64,000 bases of DNA from Cryptomeria japonica (Eukaryota > Streptophyta > Pinopsida > Cupressales > Cupressaceae): the NCBI RefSeq assembly GCF_030272615.1, contig NC_081408.1, positions 198,118,841-198,182,840 on the forward strand, given 5' to 3'. A program made the position numbers and the translations under genes. A model generated the notes under the pieces. It had not been told where the DNA came from and ran no database searches. It saw only the letters and a list, made by a program, of their open reading frames with translations. Below are positions 1-12,391 of this stretch, one piece after another; positions within the stretch are counted from its first letter, which is position 1, and each line of letters starts with the position of its first letter.

Positions 1-1127
1 ACCTGTAGCTGCAAGCACAACACTTCAATTAAGTCATTATATGCATGGTTAGTAATCAATAATCAATAAGAAATAAACCATAGCAAAGTGACTAATTTCC
101 TTCTAAAAGATGCGAGTATAAGATTGCTCTCAGATTTTTATAAGCAATACCTGTGACTAGACTACACCAAGATGAAGGATTTAATCTATATGATATTAAG
201 CTATATGGATGCAAGATGGATGAATAATTCAAGCAATAATAACTAATTCAAGCAACAATGGATGCAAGCAATAATGAATGTAAAATGGATGCAAGTAATC
301 TAAAAAAGCACAATGATTTCAATGACTCCAGAGTGAAGTTAGCGTGATAATAATCTCCAAGCGTGTTCTCAAAAATCTCTGTGGTGAATTGGAATGAGAG
401 CTGAAAACTGAATTTATAGAGGATCACAAAAAAGCTCAATTTAGGATTAATTAAAAATAATTGAGAAATCATGTTCAGTTAACCTTGAGATAGATTCCAA
501 TTATAGTTTAATTGAAATGCATTCAAATTAGAAGTCCAAGTTGCATTGGAAAATAATAATAAATTAATTCCATGCACATCTGATAAAAATAGATAATTCT
601 TTAATTTATTCAAGAAAAAGGTCTTTTCAATGCAACTGAACTTCTTTTTCTGAAAAGCTTGGAGTTCCAATTTTAGAGAATAATTCCATAATTCAATTAA
701 ATTGCATTTATGATTTCAAGTTCTAAATTTAGAAAAAGAAATAATATCTCAAGTTTGATTTCTCTCTCAATTCAATTCTTTTTTTATTTTATTTTCAATT
801 CAACTCTTTGTAATAAATTAATTCATCTTTTGTAATAAATTAATCCTTTTTGCATGATTGAATGACAAATTTATTAATTAATTAAATATGCAAGGATATT
901 TAATAAATTAGAATGGGATAATTGATCAAAATGATATTCTTGGAAATGATTCAATTAATTAAATCAATATTTAATTAATGTTGACTGGTTGATTTGCCAT
1001 GTGATTTTTGATAATTAAAGAATTAATAATGTGCTCAAGATTAATTTAATTGCCTTTGGTTAGGACCTTGGTGATGTTGTCGAGATTAGAGGCCCATGGT
1101 TTAGATGACCAATTTTAGGGTATTACA
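1..1127 (-). repeat. Gypsy A 3' LTR (left copy, first ~19 bp outside window)
   Basis: This stretch aligns over its whole length with 16377-17502, with only scattered substitutions and single-base indels. On the minus strand it starts TGTAATACCC at 1127, directly after a polypurine tract, as a 3' LTR should. A TATA-like CTATAAATT lies on the minus strand near 411-421. ORFs in this A+T-rich sequence are chance. Confidence 0.93.
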
Positions 1128-1142
1128 CTTGCCCCTCTTTGA
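1128..1142 (-). other. Gypsy A polypurine tract
   Basis: The minus strand reads TCAAAGAGGGGCAAG and abuts the TGTAATACCC start of the LTR. This is the expected plus-strand primer position. Nearly the same tract precedes the 3' LTRs of B (53044-53059) and C (50642-50656). Confidence 0.88.
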
Positions 1143-2230
1143 ATTAATGTGCGAGCAGCACTTTGATTCAAAGAATGTGTGATGTCTAGGAGATGCTAGT
1201 TCTGAACTTGATTGATCATGAACTAGATGAAAAGAAAGGTGTTTAGCTTGACTCAAAGCGACAAAGCTGAATGAAGTCTGATTAAAGTGATACCGATCCC
1301 AAACTTGATTGAACTGAGGAACGATAGAAAACAAAGATACCAAACTTGAACTTGATTGATCAAGAAGCGGATCTTACTAATCTAGAACTTGATTGATCTT
1401 AGATGTAGTGAGTGATGATAAAAAGTGATCTTAAACTTGATTGATCAAGACATGATGAGCAAAGAATAAACTGTCCATCTTGATCAAGAAACGAATACTG
1501 AACCCCTGCTTAGATTTAGAGTGATCAAAGAAACTCTTTAAACTTTTGATTGAGTTTAAATGAATAATCAGTTTGATTTGAAGCAATGAAACTAATTAAT
1601 GTTAAGAGATTAATTCAGATGAAAGACAAATATTAGCTTGATTTGAAGTGATGAAACTGATATGCCCCTAGCGATTGATTGATTCAGATGATCGAGAGAT
1701 CTCAACTTGATGTGAAGCGATGAAGCTGAGATGCCCCTTAGCAATAAGGATTGATTTTCTTTAATTGAAAAGATTTTGCTCGACTTTTGAAAAAAAAATT
1801 CTCAACTTGTGAGATGTGAAGTCATAAGGTCGTGAGTATGCCCCCTTGGGAGTGAAATCAAAAGATAGCGAGGGATTGATTATAGGCAATTGTGTGACAA
1901 AAAATAACTTATTCGAGCACAAATTTGTCATGAGGATTTTTTTGAAAATTTCGGTGATGATTGATAAGAATTTGAGCATAGAGTTGATTGTAATGTTGAG
2001 CGTAGAATGAAATTGAATTAAGATTTAGTGTTTGAAAGTGAGCGCAATTTGAAGAAAAAATGAGCATTTGATGAAAGAAAAAAAAAGCGCTAAGTGGTCA
2101 AACTTTTGAAATTGACTAGCAAGATGATCTCGAATTTTGATTTCGATCCTGAAAATGGAATCAAAGTAGGCATATTAGCTAAGGGTACAATTTTTGTGAC
2201 CATTGGAGCAAGTTGAAAAATTAGGTTTTA
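1143..2230 (-). repeat. Gypsy A 3' non-coding region with dispersed near-palindromes
   Basis: No gene is visible. The region repeats AACTTGATTGATCAAG or close variants near 1206, 1308, 1348, 1386, 1434 and 1476. A second diverged repeat, around TTTGAAGTGATGAAACTGA followed by a C-run, occurs near 1571, 1639 and 1713. The C-runs read on the minus strand as GGGGCAT and look like extra polypurine-tract copies. Confidence 0.6.
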
Positions 2231-2231
2231 G

Positions 2232-2243
2232 GCTATATATAGG
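2232..2243 (+). promoter_or_regulatory. Candidate TATA box for the antisense ORF of gypsy A
   Basis: GCTATATATAGG lies about 80 bp before an ATG at 2315, on the strand opposite to gag-pol. Its position upstream of a plant-mobile-domain ORF suggests an antisense promoter inside the element. In A+T-rich DNA a TATA match alone is weak evidence. Confidence 0.4.
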
Positions 2244-2314
2244 ACGAAAGTGTCATTTTCAATTCATTTGAACCCTCCAAGTTTGAAAATTCAAAAAGCC
2301 TTCTGTGAAGAAAA

Positions 2315-2808
2315 ATGGTGGTCCCTACTCGTCAGCATTGATTTGAGCACCAGAGACGTCACAATCGACCCCAAAACTACAAGCCAACAGTAAGTGATCG
2401 ATCTTTAGCCTCTTTATGTTTCCAATTTTGAATTTTTTTGTTTATTTTTCACGTTTTTGATGGGTTTTGGGTCGGGTGTCTCAGTTTATCATGTGAGACA
2501 GGATCCTGTCTCGTACGAGAAACTGGCAATTTTTCTTTTATCGTTTAAGACCATTAGATTTGTCATATAGGAGTAACCCTTGTGTTGTACGATAGGCCAA
2601 TTAGGAGACCATTTTGTCGTGTGGGGTCCAATAAAGTGTCATTTGAGGTTGTTTTCTTGTACGAGAGCCATTCCTGACTCGTACGAGATTCTGTTTAACT
2701 ATATTTTGTCATTCGAAAAATAGTGACCATATTTGAAAGTGTAAACATGAAATTTTGGTTTTGCATTTGACTTATTTGGATTTGCGTGATGTTTAACTTC
2801 TCTTGTAG
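2315..2808 (+). other. Candidate first exon and intron of the antisense ORF
   Basis: An ATG at 2315 opens a short Arg/His-rich reading frame with one in-frame stop. It runs to a good donor, GTAAGT, at 2390. A pyrimidine-rich stretch ending TCTCTTGTAG gives an acceptor at 2808, just before the plant-mobile-domain frame. The predicted intron is 419 bp. Exon 1 is 75 nt and would leave the reading frame one base off the frame at 2820, so either a splice site differs or an indel has occurred. The intron would hold both TCGTACGA palindromes of this region (2511 and 2679). Confidence 0.35.
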
Positions 2809-2819
2809 GCTCATATGGA

Positions 2820-4709
2820 ATGTTTTTTGATGATCGTTCTTGGGTTTTTGTGCAAGTGTGCTTACCTCCTATGCTCTTCAGATGTGTATATCCTCCCACT
2901 ATGGCTTTGGTTCATGATTTGTCTGAGGTCGAGCAGGCTCATATTGATATGTGTGGTTTTACTCACTTGATGAGGTTACCTGATATCCATGTGAACCACA
3001 AGATGCTGACAGTGTTGGTTGAGTGATTTCATTAAGAGCATAATACCTTTCATTTGCCAGTTGGGGAGTTGACTATCACTCTCGCAGATGTGTACAGGAT
3101 CATTCGTATCCCTTTTGCTGGGGACAAGGTGAATTATGATACTACATTGTTACCTGGACTACAGGCTCTTAGGAACGTATTCAGGGATCCTGATATCTTG
3201 ACTCGTTCTATGAGTTGGGATATATTGATGGGCAGGTACAGTGAGGAGTATCCGCTGGCATGTGTCCTAGCAGGTTTCATTGGTTGCTTCTTGATGCCAG
3301 ACAGGGGGCAATAGGGTTTTCAGAGTGGATGGGGCCGTATGATGGAGAGGTTGATAGAGACCCCTCAAAGACTTGGTTGGGGCTCTTGCTTATTGGCCCA
3401 CATGTATTGGGAGATGCATGAGATTATCTATAGAGATGGGCGGAGCATGGCTACAGGGGTTTACATTTTATAGGCATGGGCTTGGGAGCACCTTCCCGTT
3501 TATCGGTTGATAGTCGATGATAGCAGAGATCCTGGGTAGCCTATTATCTACAAGTATGTCGATTATATTACGCAGCCCCATCTAGGCAAGACAGACTTCT
3601 GGCGATGACAGCTCATTGATCTAATAGCTATTATATGGAGACCGTATAGGGGATTGGAGTCATGGGATGACTTGCGGGCAGCACGAAGAGATCTTTTTGT
3701 TACACGACCACTGATTGGGAGATCGCAGACTGTTGTGGAGTGATTCATCGTTTCATGAGTGATGAGGCAGTACGGCCAACCGTAGGGGATCTCTCAGGAG
3801 TATATAGCATATGCTCGATATGCTGATGAGGAGAGACAGGGATGGTCACCTAGGCTATCCTATGCTTTAGCGATGTAGGAGTTGACAGTTTTACACTGGC
3901 TGGGGTGGGATTACCTAGAGGATATAGCAGATGTTGGGGTATTGCCCCAGTACAGGGATTACTTTCAGCAGCATCCATTCATGTAGTTTATGTATCTTAG
4001 AGAGCATGATCATCATATTGAGGATGTGGAGGATGATTCCCCTGCACTGGCATAGCGATAGGCATAGAGATAGGGCCATAGGCAGGGCCAGGGCCAAAGA
4101 CTAGATGCTCCATGATGGACTGGTGTTGATCCTGGTGCTAGCAGTAGCGCAGTGCGAGCTAACATTGGACAACAGAGGGGTGAGGGTGGATCCCTTAGGA
4201 GAGTAGGCATGAGACTGGGTGGGAGAGAGGAGGAGTGAATAGCTCCAAGGTAGGTCCGGCAGTGGCGGGAGGAGCAGGGTGAAGCCACAGGTGGAGATGG
4301 TGGTGGAGATGGTGGTGGAGAGCCTGCGAGAGAGTAGGGGGCTGACACGGGTCGGTCGATGAGAGCACGCCTTGCAGAGCTATAGTCACAGTTGACAGTG
4401 GCTCAGACTCAACTGGCAGAGTGAGACCAACAGCTAGTCGAGGTTAGGACAGAGCGTGATCGCCAGATCATAGCATTGAGAGCTGAGTCGAGAGCAGAGA
4501 TAGAGTCTCTTTGATAGGAGGTGCTGCTCTAGAGTAGTAGGGCTGCATATTATGTGGCGGCATATAGTGTTGCAATTCCTATTGCACAGCAGGTGTAACC
4601 CTATTCACAGTATATGGCTAGATCAGAGGGAGCATGAGCACCATGCTAGGATCCCGGGCATCAGGCTCCTCCTCCTCCACCAGGCGATGAGGGAGAGGGT
4701 GCCAGCTAG
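2820..4709 (+). pseudogene. Plant mobile domain (PMD) antisense ORF of gypsy A, broken
   Basis: One frame can be followed from 2820 to a stop at 4707, with about twenty internal stops. Residues 1-165 match the start of a PMD (PF10536 type): a GF-HL-L opening, then NTFHLPVGELTITLADVY near residue 80. Around residues 185-225 follow the LLAHMYWEMHEIIY and AWEHLPVYR blocks typical of the domain. The C-terminal part is low-complexity, Gly/Arg/Gln-rich, then a short coiled coil. PMD proteins are known as host nuclear silencing-related factors and as passengers of gypsy elements. Here the ORF lies inside A, antisense to gag-pol and downstream of it, matching the antisense extra ORFs known in Tat elements. 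Many stops could come from Trp or Arg codons by C-to-T or G-to-A change. A host gene is unlikely because both flanks are A sequence. Confidence 0.85.
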
Positions 4710-6127
4710 ATGATTCTTTTTGTAGCTAGGATATTTTTTTTGTAGACACACCCATTTTTTTTGTAGCCGATACGATTCTTGCTCTGATGGGAGTTTGTAC
4801 ATGTCATTAGACATCATTTTGTACTCTTAGACTTGAGATGATATATATATATATAGGAGATCCGATTTGACTTCATCATACTTGTGTCAATTTGATTATG
4901 AGATGTTTCTATATGCTTTATTCTACATGTATGTATTTCTTTCAGCATGAATATATATATTGCAAATGATAATGAATGTCTATGTTTTTGTGTCTTTTCA
5001 TATGCAAATAAATGAATACAAATGAGTAGTGCAATTTTTTTTTTGTTTTCTTTCTATGTAATAAAATGAATGCAAATGATTTAATAATAAAATGAATGAA
5101 TGAATCTATATGAAATGTTATGTATGCAGGTAAACATCTCAAAACACAAGTACTCAAACAAAGAAATAATGATAAAAAAGAAGACCACCTAGTGTAAGAA
5201 ATGATGACGTTCTCACCTCTCATTTAGCAAATGAAGAGATCATTATTATCACACCAAAATCACTCTAGATTCACAAAAATGTAGAATGAAATGCAAAATG
5301 ATGTGCAAAATGCAACCTAAACCTAGTCACTGGATTTAAAATACTTAAGATTCATCACTGAGCATAACGAACACAACAGGCAGGTTAGAGTTCCTTTCTT
5401 TTTCAATGTGCAATATTAGTTATCTTGTCCGCAATGACCCTTTTTTTGTTCATATCCTTGGAAAGATTTCACAGGGCCTGAATTGTATCATAAAGAAATT
5501 CCCTCAAAATAGACAAAGAAATGACATGGACCTCCCTATAGCATACAAATAAGTAGAGTCGAGGTATGTGAGGCGATTTCACCTTAATGTGAAGGCTCTT
5601 ATCATAGACACCTAGCTAATTTATATGTTTCTAGATCATCGAGATCATTCCTACAAGTAGAAAATAAAGAAAATATTATGCCCCCAATCTTTGCTTCTCT
5701 TAGTCACAATAGACTTCCTCGAGTTACTCAAAGGGACATTAATTGAAAATCAATATAAAAGATAGCATACAAAGAAAATTTTCGTTCATAGCTCAAACTG
5801 TTTAGTAATTGTTTTTTGTTATGTTGTTTTGCTTGTGAACTCAGTGATAAAAACTCTATAGTAGTCAGGAGACAAGTAACTGACTTGGAGTGAATGACCA
5901 GGTTTCACTGACGGAATAATGACTTGGTTGACACTGCTTAGGATATGTAATGTCCTCTCTTGAGTAACCTAAGACTAGGACGTTGATCTGTTTCAAGTCA
6001 TGAGGGTTCTAAAGAACCAGGATGTCACAAAAGTGACTGAAAATATATACAAGCGAAAGAAAAAGATACTTGAAAGTGAGAAATGCCAACGCTGCGTTGA
6101 TAGATGGAGCACTTGAGTACAAGAGGC
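4710..6127. other. Gypsy A region between antisense ORF and pol end; no gene seen
   Basis: This holds the tail of the antisense ORF and the post-pol sequence of A. A (TA)n tract sits at 4839-4855. From about 4930 to 5330 ATGAATGCAAAT-like words recur. I see no conserved coding sequence; ORFs here are short and of low complexity. Confidence 0.5.
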
Positions 6128-6150
6128 ACCTGTTTGCCAGGTTTTCACCA
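6128..6150 (-). other. Conserved post-pol hairpin motif, gypsy A copy
   Basis: The minus strand reads GTGAAAACCTGGCAAACAGG, where CCTG and CAGG can pair around a GCAAA loop. Close copies lie soon after the pol stop in B (41753-41778) and C (49141-49163), each preceded by an A-rich stretch. The function is unknown. Confidence 0.6.
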
Positions 6151-6294
6151 GGGCAATTTTTCTCTTTTTATTTTTATTTTTTTCTTTTTATTTTCCTTTT
6201 CTATTTTTTTTTGGTTTCTTCAGGACTTTTTCTGACTTTTAGGATTTTTTCCAGGACCTTTTCCAACTGTACAAGTTTGCTGGAGCACAGAGTG

Positions 6295-7560
6295 CTAAGT
6301 GAAGAATTTCTTCAAGTGGATGGTGTTAATTGGTTCATGGAGCTATTCTCCTTTTGAGTTTGAGAGTTGATAGGCACCAGAGCCGAATACTATAGTAAAA
6401 ATGTAGGGACCCACCCAGTTGGGTTCAAACTTCCCTTTGTTGTCGCGAAACTGTTGATTTTTTGGATTTTCTCTTAGAACTAGGTCACCAACTTGAAATT
6501 CTCTTTGTCGAACTTTCTTGTTATACCCTCTGGACATTCTCTTATGATACACTGAGATGATCAAATGCCACTTGCCGATGCTCATCCAGCAATTCAAGTT
6601 CTTGCAATCTAGATATTCTACGATCTTCATCAGTAACAAGACCTTGCAATGAAACTCTTAGAGATGGTATTTCTACTTCAATGGGTAATACTACTTCGGA
6701 CCCGTACACCAAAGAAAAAGATGTAGCCTTAGTAGGTGTTCGGATACTGGTTCTGTAAGCCCATAGTGCAGGATTGAGCTATAGATGCTAATCCTTCCCA
6801 GACTTGTTCACTGTTCTATGCAAGATAGTCAGTAGGTTTTTGTTAGACGCCTCAGCTTGTCCATTACCTTGAGGGTAATATACTGATGACTAGTGTTGCT
6901 TTATTTTGAATTTCTCACATAGCTCGTCCAAATATTTATTTTTGAATTGTCCTCGTATATCAATCACGATGGATGAAGGTATCCCATACCTGCAAATTAT
7001 ATAGTTTAGGATGAATAAGGCGACTTGTTTACCAATTACCTTGGTGAGCGGAACTGCCTCTACCCACTTGGTGAAATACTCAGTGGCAGTTATGATGAAT
7101 TTGTGTCTATTGGATGAAGTTGGATATATCTGACCAATGAGATCAAAGGCCCATTGCTGAAAAGGCTAGTGTGTTATAAATGGTATGAGGTCCCATGCTG
7201 GGGCATGTATGAGATTTCCACGAAGCTGACATTTCTCACAAGTCTTAGCAAATTTTATGGCATCTTTTTCCATATCTGGCCAGTAGTAGCCAGCCCGTAA
7301 TAGTTTTCGAGCTAAAGTAAAACCATTCTAATGAGATCGACAAATACCTTCATGGACTTCCAATAATGCACATTTAGATTCTTCAGTTTCTAGACATCTA
7401 AGCAAAGTACCGTCTGAACCTCGTCTAAATAAATCGTTAGCTATGATAACATACTGTGAAGTGTTTCGAGTTAGGTTTCTTTTCTCGTTACAAGTAAGGT
7501 TTTCAGGGATAATTTGATCACATAGATAGGAATAGATGTGGCTGTATTGGGATGAGTCGT
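6295..7560 (-). pseudogene. Gypsy A integrase
   Basis: This is the C-terminal end of the single gag-pol frame. The HHCC zinc finger is visible: VHEGICRSH near 7330-7350, and a CEKCQ pair near 7230. The core follows with WAFDLIG (first Asp), a degraded TDNG block read as VIDIRG, and GNGQAEASNK holding the catalytic Glu. The C-terminal GPY/F module is clear in NWVGPYIF near 6390-6410. There is no chromodomain, as expected for Tat. The frame has several stops plus a frameshift near 6550, where the frame ending in the GPY module takes over. The stop is at 6295-6297. Confidence 0.85.
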
Positions 7561-8560
7561 GTCCAATAATAGAATAGACTATTTGGGTCTCAAGAGAATC
7601 ATAAGCAGGGTAATATAACTCTTCCACTAGGAAATCAAAGCAAAAATTGGACTCTTGTGGCTCAGGTATAGATGCCAAGGTAGCCATAGCATCTATTGCT
7701 CTATTTGCTAATCTAGGAATTTGTTGGAATGATACAAAAGAAAAATACTTCTTGAAACCATCTACCATCCTCTTGCAAGGCATCAATTTCTCATCTTGAG
7801 TATGATATGTATCATTTATTTGATTGATGACCAGCTGAGAATCTCCATAAATATGTAATTCAACAACCTTCCATTCAATGGCTAGTTTTATTCCATTCAC
7901 CAAAGCTTCATATTATGCAATGTTGTTTGGGCAAGGGAATAGAATCTTATAAGACTTTGGAATTGAGTACTTCTGAGGAGTAATGAATAGTATGCCAACA
8001 CTTGAACCATTTTGAGTAAAGGAACCATCAAAGAACATCTTCCAGGGTTGTTGAGTAAGATGCATTATTGATTCATCTAGGAACTCAATATGTAGTGGTT
8101 GAGTATCCTCAAGTGGAGCTTCAACAAGTTGATCAGCAACTACCTATCCTTTTATGGCTTTGCGTTCCACATATTCAATGTCAAACTCTATAAGGATCAT
8201 TACCCACTTTGCCAATCATCCGTTGAGTGTTTATTTATTAAGAAGATACTTGAGTGGATCAATTTTGGCCACCAACTTGACTGAATGTGCGAGCATATAG
8301 TGCCTCAATTTCTGTGATGCAAAGACTAATGCCAAGAATGTTTTTTCTATTATACTGTAGCTCATTTCATAAGACACCAATGTCCTACTGATCTAATAAA
8401 TAGCTCTTTCCTTTTTGTTGTCATCCTGTTGCACCAGAAGTGCCCCCAATGATGAATCAGTTGCTGATATATATAAGATTAGTGGCTCACCCTGAATAGG
8501 TGGCATCAATATCGGTGGATTAGACAGGTACTCTTTTATTTGCTAAAGATGTTGTTCACA
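7561..8560 (-). pseudogene. Gypsy A RNase H and second (archaeal-like) RNase H
   Basis: Two RNase H domains lie in tandem. The first, about 8500-8180, contains ILYISATDSSLGALLVQQ and the ISRTLVSYE block typical of gypsy RT-linked RNase H. The second, about 8043-7660, starts with FFDGSFTQNGSSVG and continues with an EALVNGIKLAIEW and YGDSQLVINQ block. A tandem second RNase H of this type marks the Tat/Ogre lineage. Stops interrupt both domains, but the main frame is kept. The 7328-7903 part is open and runs from the second domain into the start of the integrase. Confidence 0.85.
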
Positions 8561-9460
8561 CTACTGATCCCAGTTGTATATTATTCCTTTTCTCAATACT
8601 TTTGTAAAAGGTTGAGCTTTGTCTGCTAGTTGAGAAATTAATCTTCTAATGGATTGGAGATGTCCTTGTAGACTTCTCATTTGACTGATGTTCTTTGGAG
8701 GTGGCATTTCCATTATAGCTTGGACCTTCTCAGGATCAACCTCGATGCCCTTCTTTGAAATGATGTAGCCAAGTAGTTTACCAGATGTCACTCCGAATGC
8801 AGACTTCTTTGGATTTAATCGGAGCTTGAACTTTTCCATTCTGTCAAGTATAGGACCTAACTCTTGAATATGCGTTGATCTTTTCATAGTCTTCACTAAG
8901 GTGTCATCAACATAATCTTCCATATTCTTATGCATCATGTCATGAAAGATAGTTGTAACTGCTCTTTGATAGGTCACTCTTGCGTTCTTTAACCCAAATG
9001 GCATAATGTTCTAGCAAAAGGTTCCCCATGCACAGGTGAAAGCTATCTTTTCTTGATCTCTAGGAGCGATTTTAATTTGATTGTAGCCAGAAAATCCATC
9101 CATTAGTGAGTACATCTCATACCTAGCTGTCATGTCAACTATCATATCAATATTTGGCAATGGAAATTCATCTTTTGGACATGCTTTATTGAGATCTCTA
9201 AAATCTGTACAAACTCTGATAGATTTATCTACCTTCAACATAGGTACTATGTTGGAAATCCATTCAGCATAATCTATTGCTTTGATAAATCCAACTTTGA
9301 GTAGTTTCTCTAGTTTAGCTTTGACCAATAGTGCGACATGTGGGTGCATTTTATGGAGTTTTTGTTTAATTGGTTTTACTCCTGGTGTGATTGAGAGATG
9401 GTGCATAATGAGATCAGGATCCAAGCCTGGCATATCAAAGTACGTCCATGCAAATTTTAT
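8561..9460 (-). pseudogene. Gypsy A reverse transcriptase
   Basis: RVT_1-type RT of Ty3/gypsy form. Motifs in order are an RVCTDFRDLNKACPKD block, LPNIDMIVD, SLMDGFSGYNQI, MPFGLKNARVTYQRA and YVDDTLVK (catalytic YVDD near 8903-8914), then LGYIISKKGIEVDPEK. A stop between 9004 and 9011 splits the fingers/palm from the YVDD half, and both halves are in the same frame. RT would copy element RNA to DNA from the tRNA primer at 16336-16353. The catalytic residues are kept, but the stop makes a functional product unlikely without readthrough. Confidence 0.92.
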
Positions 9461-11659
9461 TTTCTTCTCTAAGAATAGCTAAGTGAAATCCTTCAATTCC
9501 TCTGCTGATAGTGATTGAGCTACGTGAATAATTTTTGGTGTCTCTTGATTCCTGATATTCACTGGCTGAGTTGGCTCAATCAATATGGAAGATCGCTCCT
9601 AAAAATGACTGGGCAGTATACCAAGTATCTCACCTTCAGGCACCTCAAAGAGGTTTTAACCTTTAGGTACGTCCTTTATTTTCTCTTTTTTAGATTCTGA
9701 TACCACCACAATATGGTTTTCACCATCAGATCTTTTATTTTTATTTTTCTTGTTTTTGTGACTAAGATACTTGATATCCTCTTCAGTCATATTTTCACTC
9801 CATTCACTGGTGGAAGAGTTCATAGATTCGACTGCATTGAGATAATAGGATAATGTATAGTCATTGGCAAAAGTAGGCATATCCATGGGTTGATTCTATA
9901 AAGTACAGTCAATCAATTCGGGATGCATTAAGGACAAATTTTGGATAGGTTCAAGAGTGTTCATAGCATTGTTATCACAACTGCGGATCAAAAAATCAAG
10001 TTCCAGAATGATACCTTGTGTAAGTGTCTCGAGACCAGGAAGAGTCCGATCATGATTATTAAAGTTCACGTTAATATTTAATCGATCTAATCCAATAGAC
10101 ATACTTGTAACGTTGTTTACTACGCTGGATTGGACGTCATGTCATGGTTTAATAGCAATAAGACTAGTAGGCAATTTTTCATTGTTTGTATCAGATGATT
10201 CAAAATTTGAGGATGAGTGGGTATCATCATGAACAAGACTATCATCAGAGTCATCAGAATCATCAGAGTTATCAAATGAAGTTTCCAAGTCTCTTTCAGG
10301 TGATTTAGTAAGCATATGTATTTTATCAATACTAACATCTTTAATGCTACAAATTCCTTCATATTTTAGTTCATTTGTCATTTGTATCTGACACACCTGT
10401 TGACATGGTCTCATTGTTTCTGTGATTTTTTTTTGTCTACTCCATTTAGCTTCTTCTAGACTGATAACTGGTTCTTGTTCTGTAGCTTCTAACTCTTCCT
10501 GTGTAGTGCTATAACTGATTTGTTCTATTTTAGTATAAGGACACATAGATGAGAATCTTTCTAGTATTGTTCCTTCTTTCAATGCTTGTTCATAATTTGC
10601 TTGCCTCTTTTGTCTAATTTCTTCTATTTCCCTCTCTAGTTTTATGCACATCAGCTCTTGAGTATCATCTATGACACCACTAGATTCTTCTAGAGTTTCT
10701 GTAGCGGATGTGTCTGAAAGATAGTCAGGACCCCATTCATACTCGTTTGAATCAGTCTCTAAATCATCTACTTGTTGCGTGCTAGTATATGTGATTGGAA
10801 CTTTTAATGGTGCAAACAATTCTCTGATTCCTACCATTTCATCTCTTATATCCTCAGGAACCTCAACTTCTTGTATTATCGTAGCTGATACCGTCAAAGC
10901 TTGAGCACTGACTATTTCTTCTTTCTTGACTGTTGATTCCTCTTTCTCTTTTCTACACTCTTCTTTTGTTTGTTTAGTGTTTGCTTCATGTAATGTTAAA
11001 GGTGATATCTTTTTAGGATTGTATCCCAGTCTAGCTTTATCATGTGTGGATTTGGTTTGTAGCTGAATTGGTTTAGTAATACCTTCTTTTTGTTTGCCCA
11101 AAGGACCAGTACCTAAGTACCCCATGCGCTGAATCATTTTGTAACCATGACCATATTGGTTTGAGGAAATCTCACAATGTCGTACCTCCTCATTTGGACT
11201 ATCTTCCTTAAAGAGCCAGTTAAGCACAACATCCTCTTCTATTTCATCCGCCAAGGAGGTAGAAGACTGTATGAAGAGACCATCATATATAGTATTTGGA
11301 GCTGAAGTTTGTGTTCTCATAGCCTTTGATGGCTTTCCTAGCTGTTTTGGTGATGGAGGGAGAGAAACTAATGATAGTACCAGTTCTATCTTGTAGCCAT
11401 CCATGTCGGTATTTGTAATCTTCAATCTCTTTTCTAAGTCTTTCATCAATGTTTTTGAATCTTCATTTGGAGAGGCTGCCCTATTATGAGGCACAAAAGT
11501 ATCTGCACCCTTTGTCAATGCATTACAGATGACATTTGTATCAGCAGGAATATTGACTTTAGCTCCATAATAAGGAAACTTTAAGCATTGGTGATATGTT
11601 GACGGTACTACCTTCATTTCATGAATCCATGGCCTGCCCAGTAATATATTGTATGACAA
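9461..11659 (-). pseudogene. Gypsy A protease C-terminal part and long linker with G-patch
   Basis: The segment at 10142-11659 is open for 505 codons and starts with the end of the protease, [13 protein letters not shown], a block shared with C. A G-patch-like stretch follows ([17 protein letters not shown], about 11150-11060). The rest is acidic and poorly conserved linker, including a Ser/Asp run near 10200-10280. Open fragments at 9896-10102 and 9656-9886 continue the same frame to RT. G-patch motifs beside retroelement proteases are known elsewhere and are thought to bind nucleic acid; that role here is inference. B has a broken G-patch in the same position (about 30384-30520). Confidence 0.75.
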
Positions 11660-11674
11660 TGGAATATCAAGAAC

Positions 11675-12214
11675 CTAGAAAAGGACATCTCTCTCTACCA
11701 GTCCCACTCTGATTGGTAATGATACCAAACCTTTGGAGGTCCTCTCTTCTTCATCATAGGCTTTAATTGTTATTTTCTTGCCCGAATTAATGACATTTTC
11801 AGAGAATCCTAGTTGTGTAAGCAAATGATAAGTACAGATATTCAACCCCACGCCTCCATCTATCAAAACACGTTTAACTCTGTGTTTGTGGATCATGGCT
11901 TCAATATGCAATGGCTGGTTATGTGGATGATTTAATGAATTGTCATCTTCCTTAGATAAGGTCAAATAGTGAGGTGAAGTCATATGACCCACCATAGACT
12001 AAAACTGATCAATGTCTAAATCTTTTGGAACGGTGATAGTGAGCAATGCTTTGTCTAGGATTTCCTTGTGAGCACATGAGAGTTGTAGCAATTCAAAAAT
12101 TGAAATTTGAGCATTTGTCCTTTTCAACAGTTCAACCACGCTGTATCCAGAGGATGATGATGAGGTTAATCTTTTAAATTTGTCCAAGGTTGATTCCTTT
12201 TGTTTGTTTGGCAC
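11675..12214 (-). pseudogene. Gypsy A protease
   Basis: Retropepsin-type aspartic protease. The catalytic block reads VLIDGGVGLNI near 11860, so DGG replaces the usual D-S/T-G; whether that is active is unclear. Downstream is the conserved ITIKAYDEEERTSKGLVSLPI block that aligns with B and C. The part at 11999-12214 is the Ser-rich segment before the protease and ends at an in-frame stop just upstream of 11995. It is in the same frame as gag and RT. Confidence 0.82.
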
Positions 12215-12391
12215 AGCTGTTGGATTTGATGTTTCTTGAGCCAGTTTGGAAGAACTAGCTCCTTGGAGGCTAACTTTCTTTTGAGATTTGGTCAGAGATT
12301 TTGCATATCATGATTCATTTGGTTTATCTTGAACTATAATCACATTGCAATATTCTAAGTGTGAAGGTTCAATCATGTTGATAACATTGTC

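Noticed and set aside
2820-4709. Host PMD gene
   Set aside because: Both flanks belong to gypsy A, and the frame has about twenty stops.
6070-6357. 95-codon Phe-rich ORF
   Set aside because: Low-complexity T-rich DNA, complementary to the A-rich post-pol region and the pol end of gypsy A.
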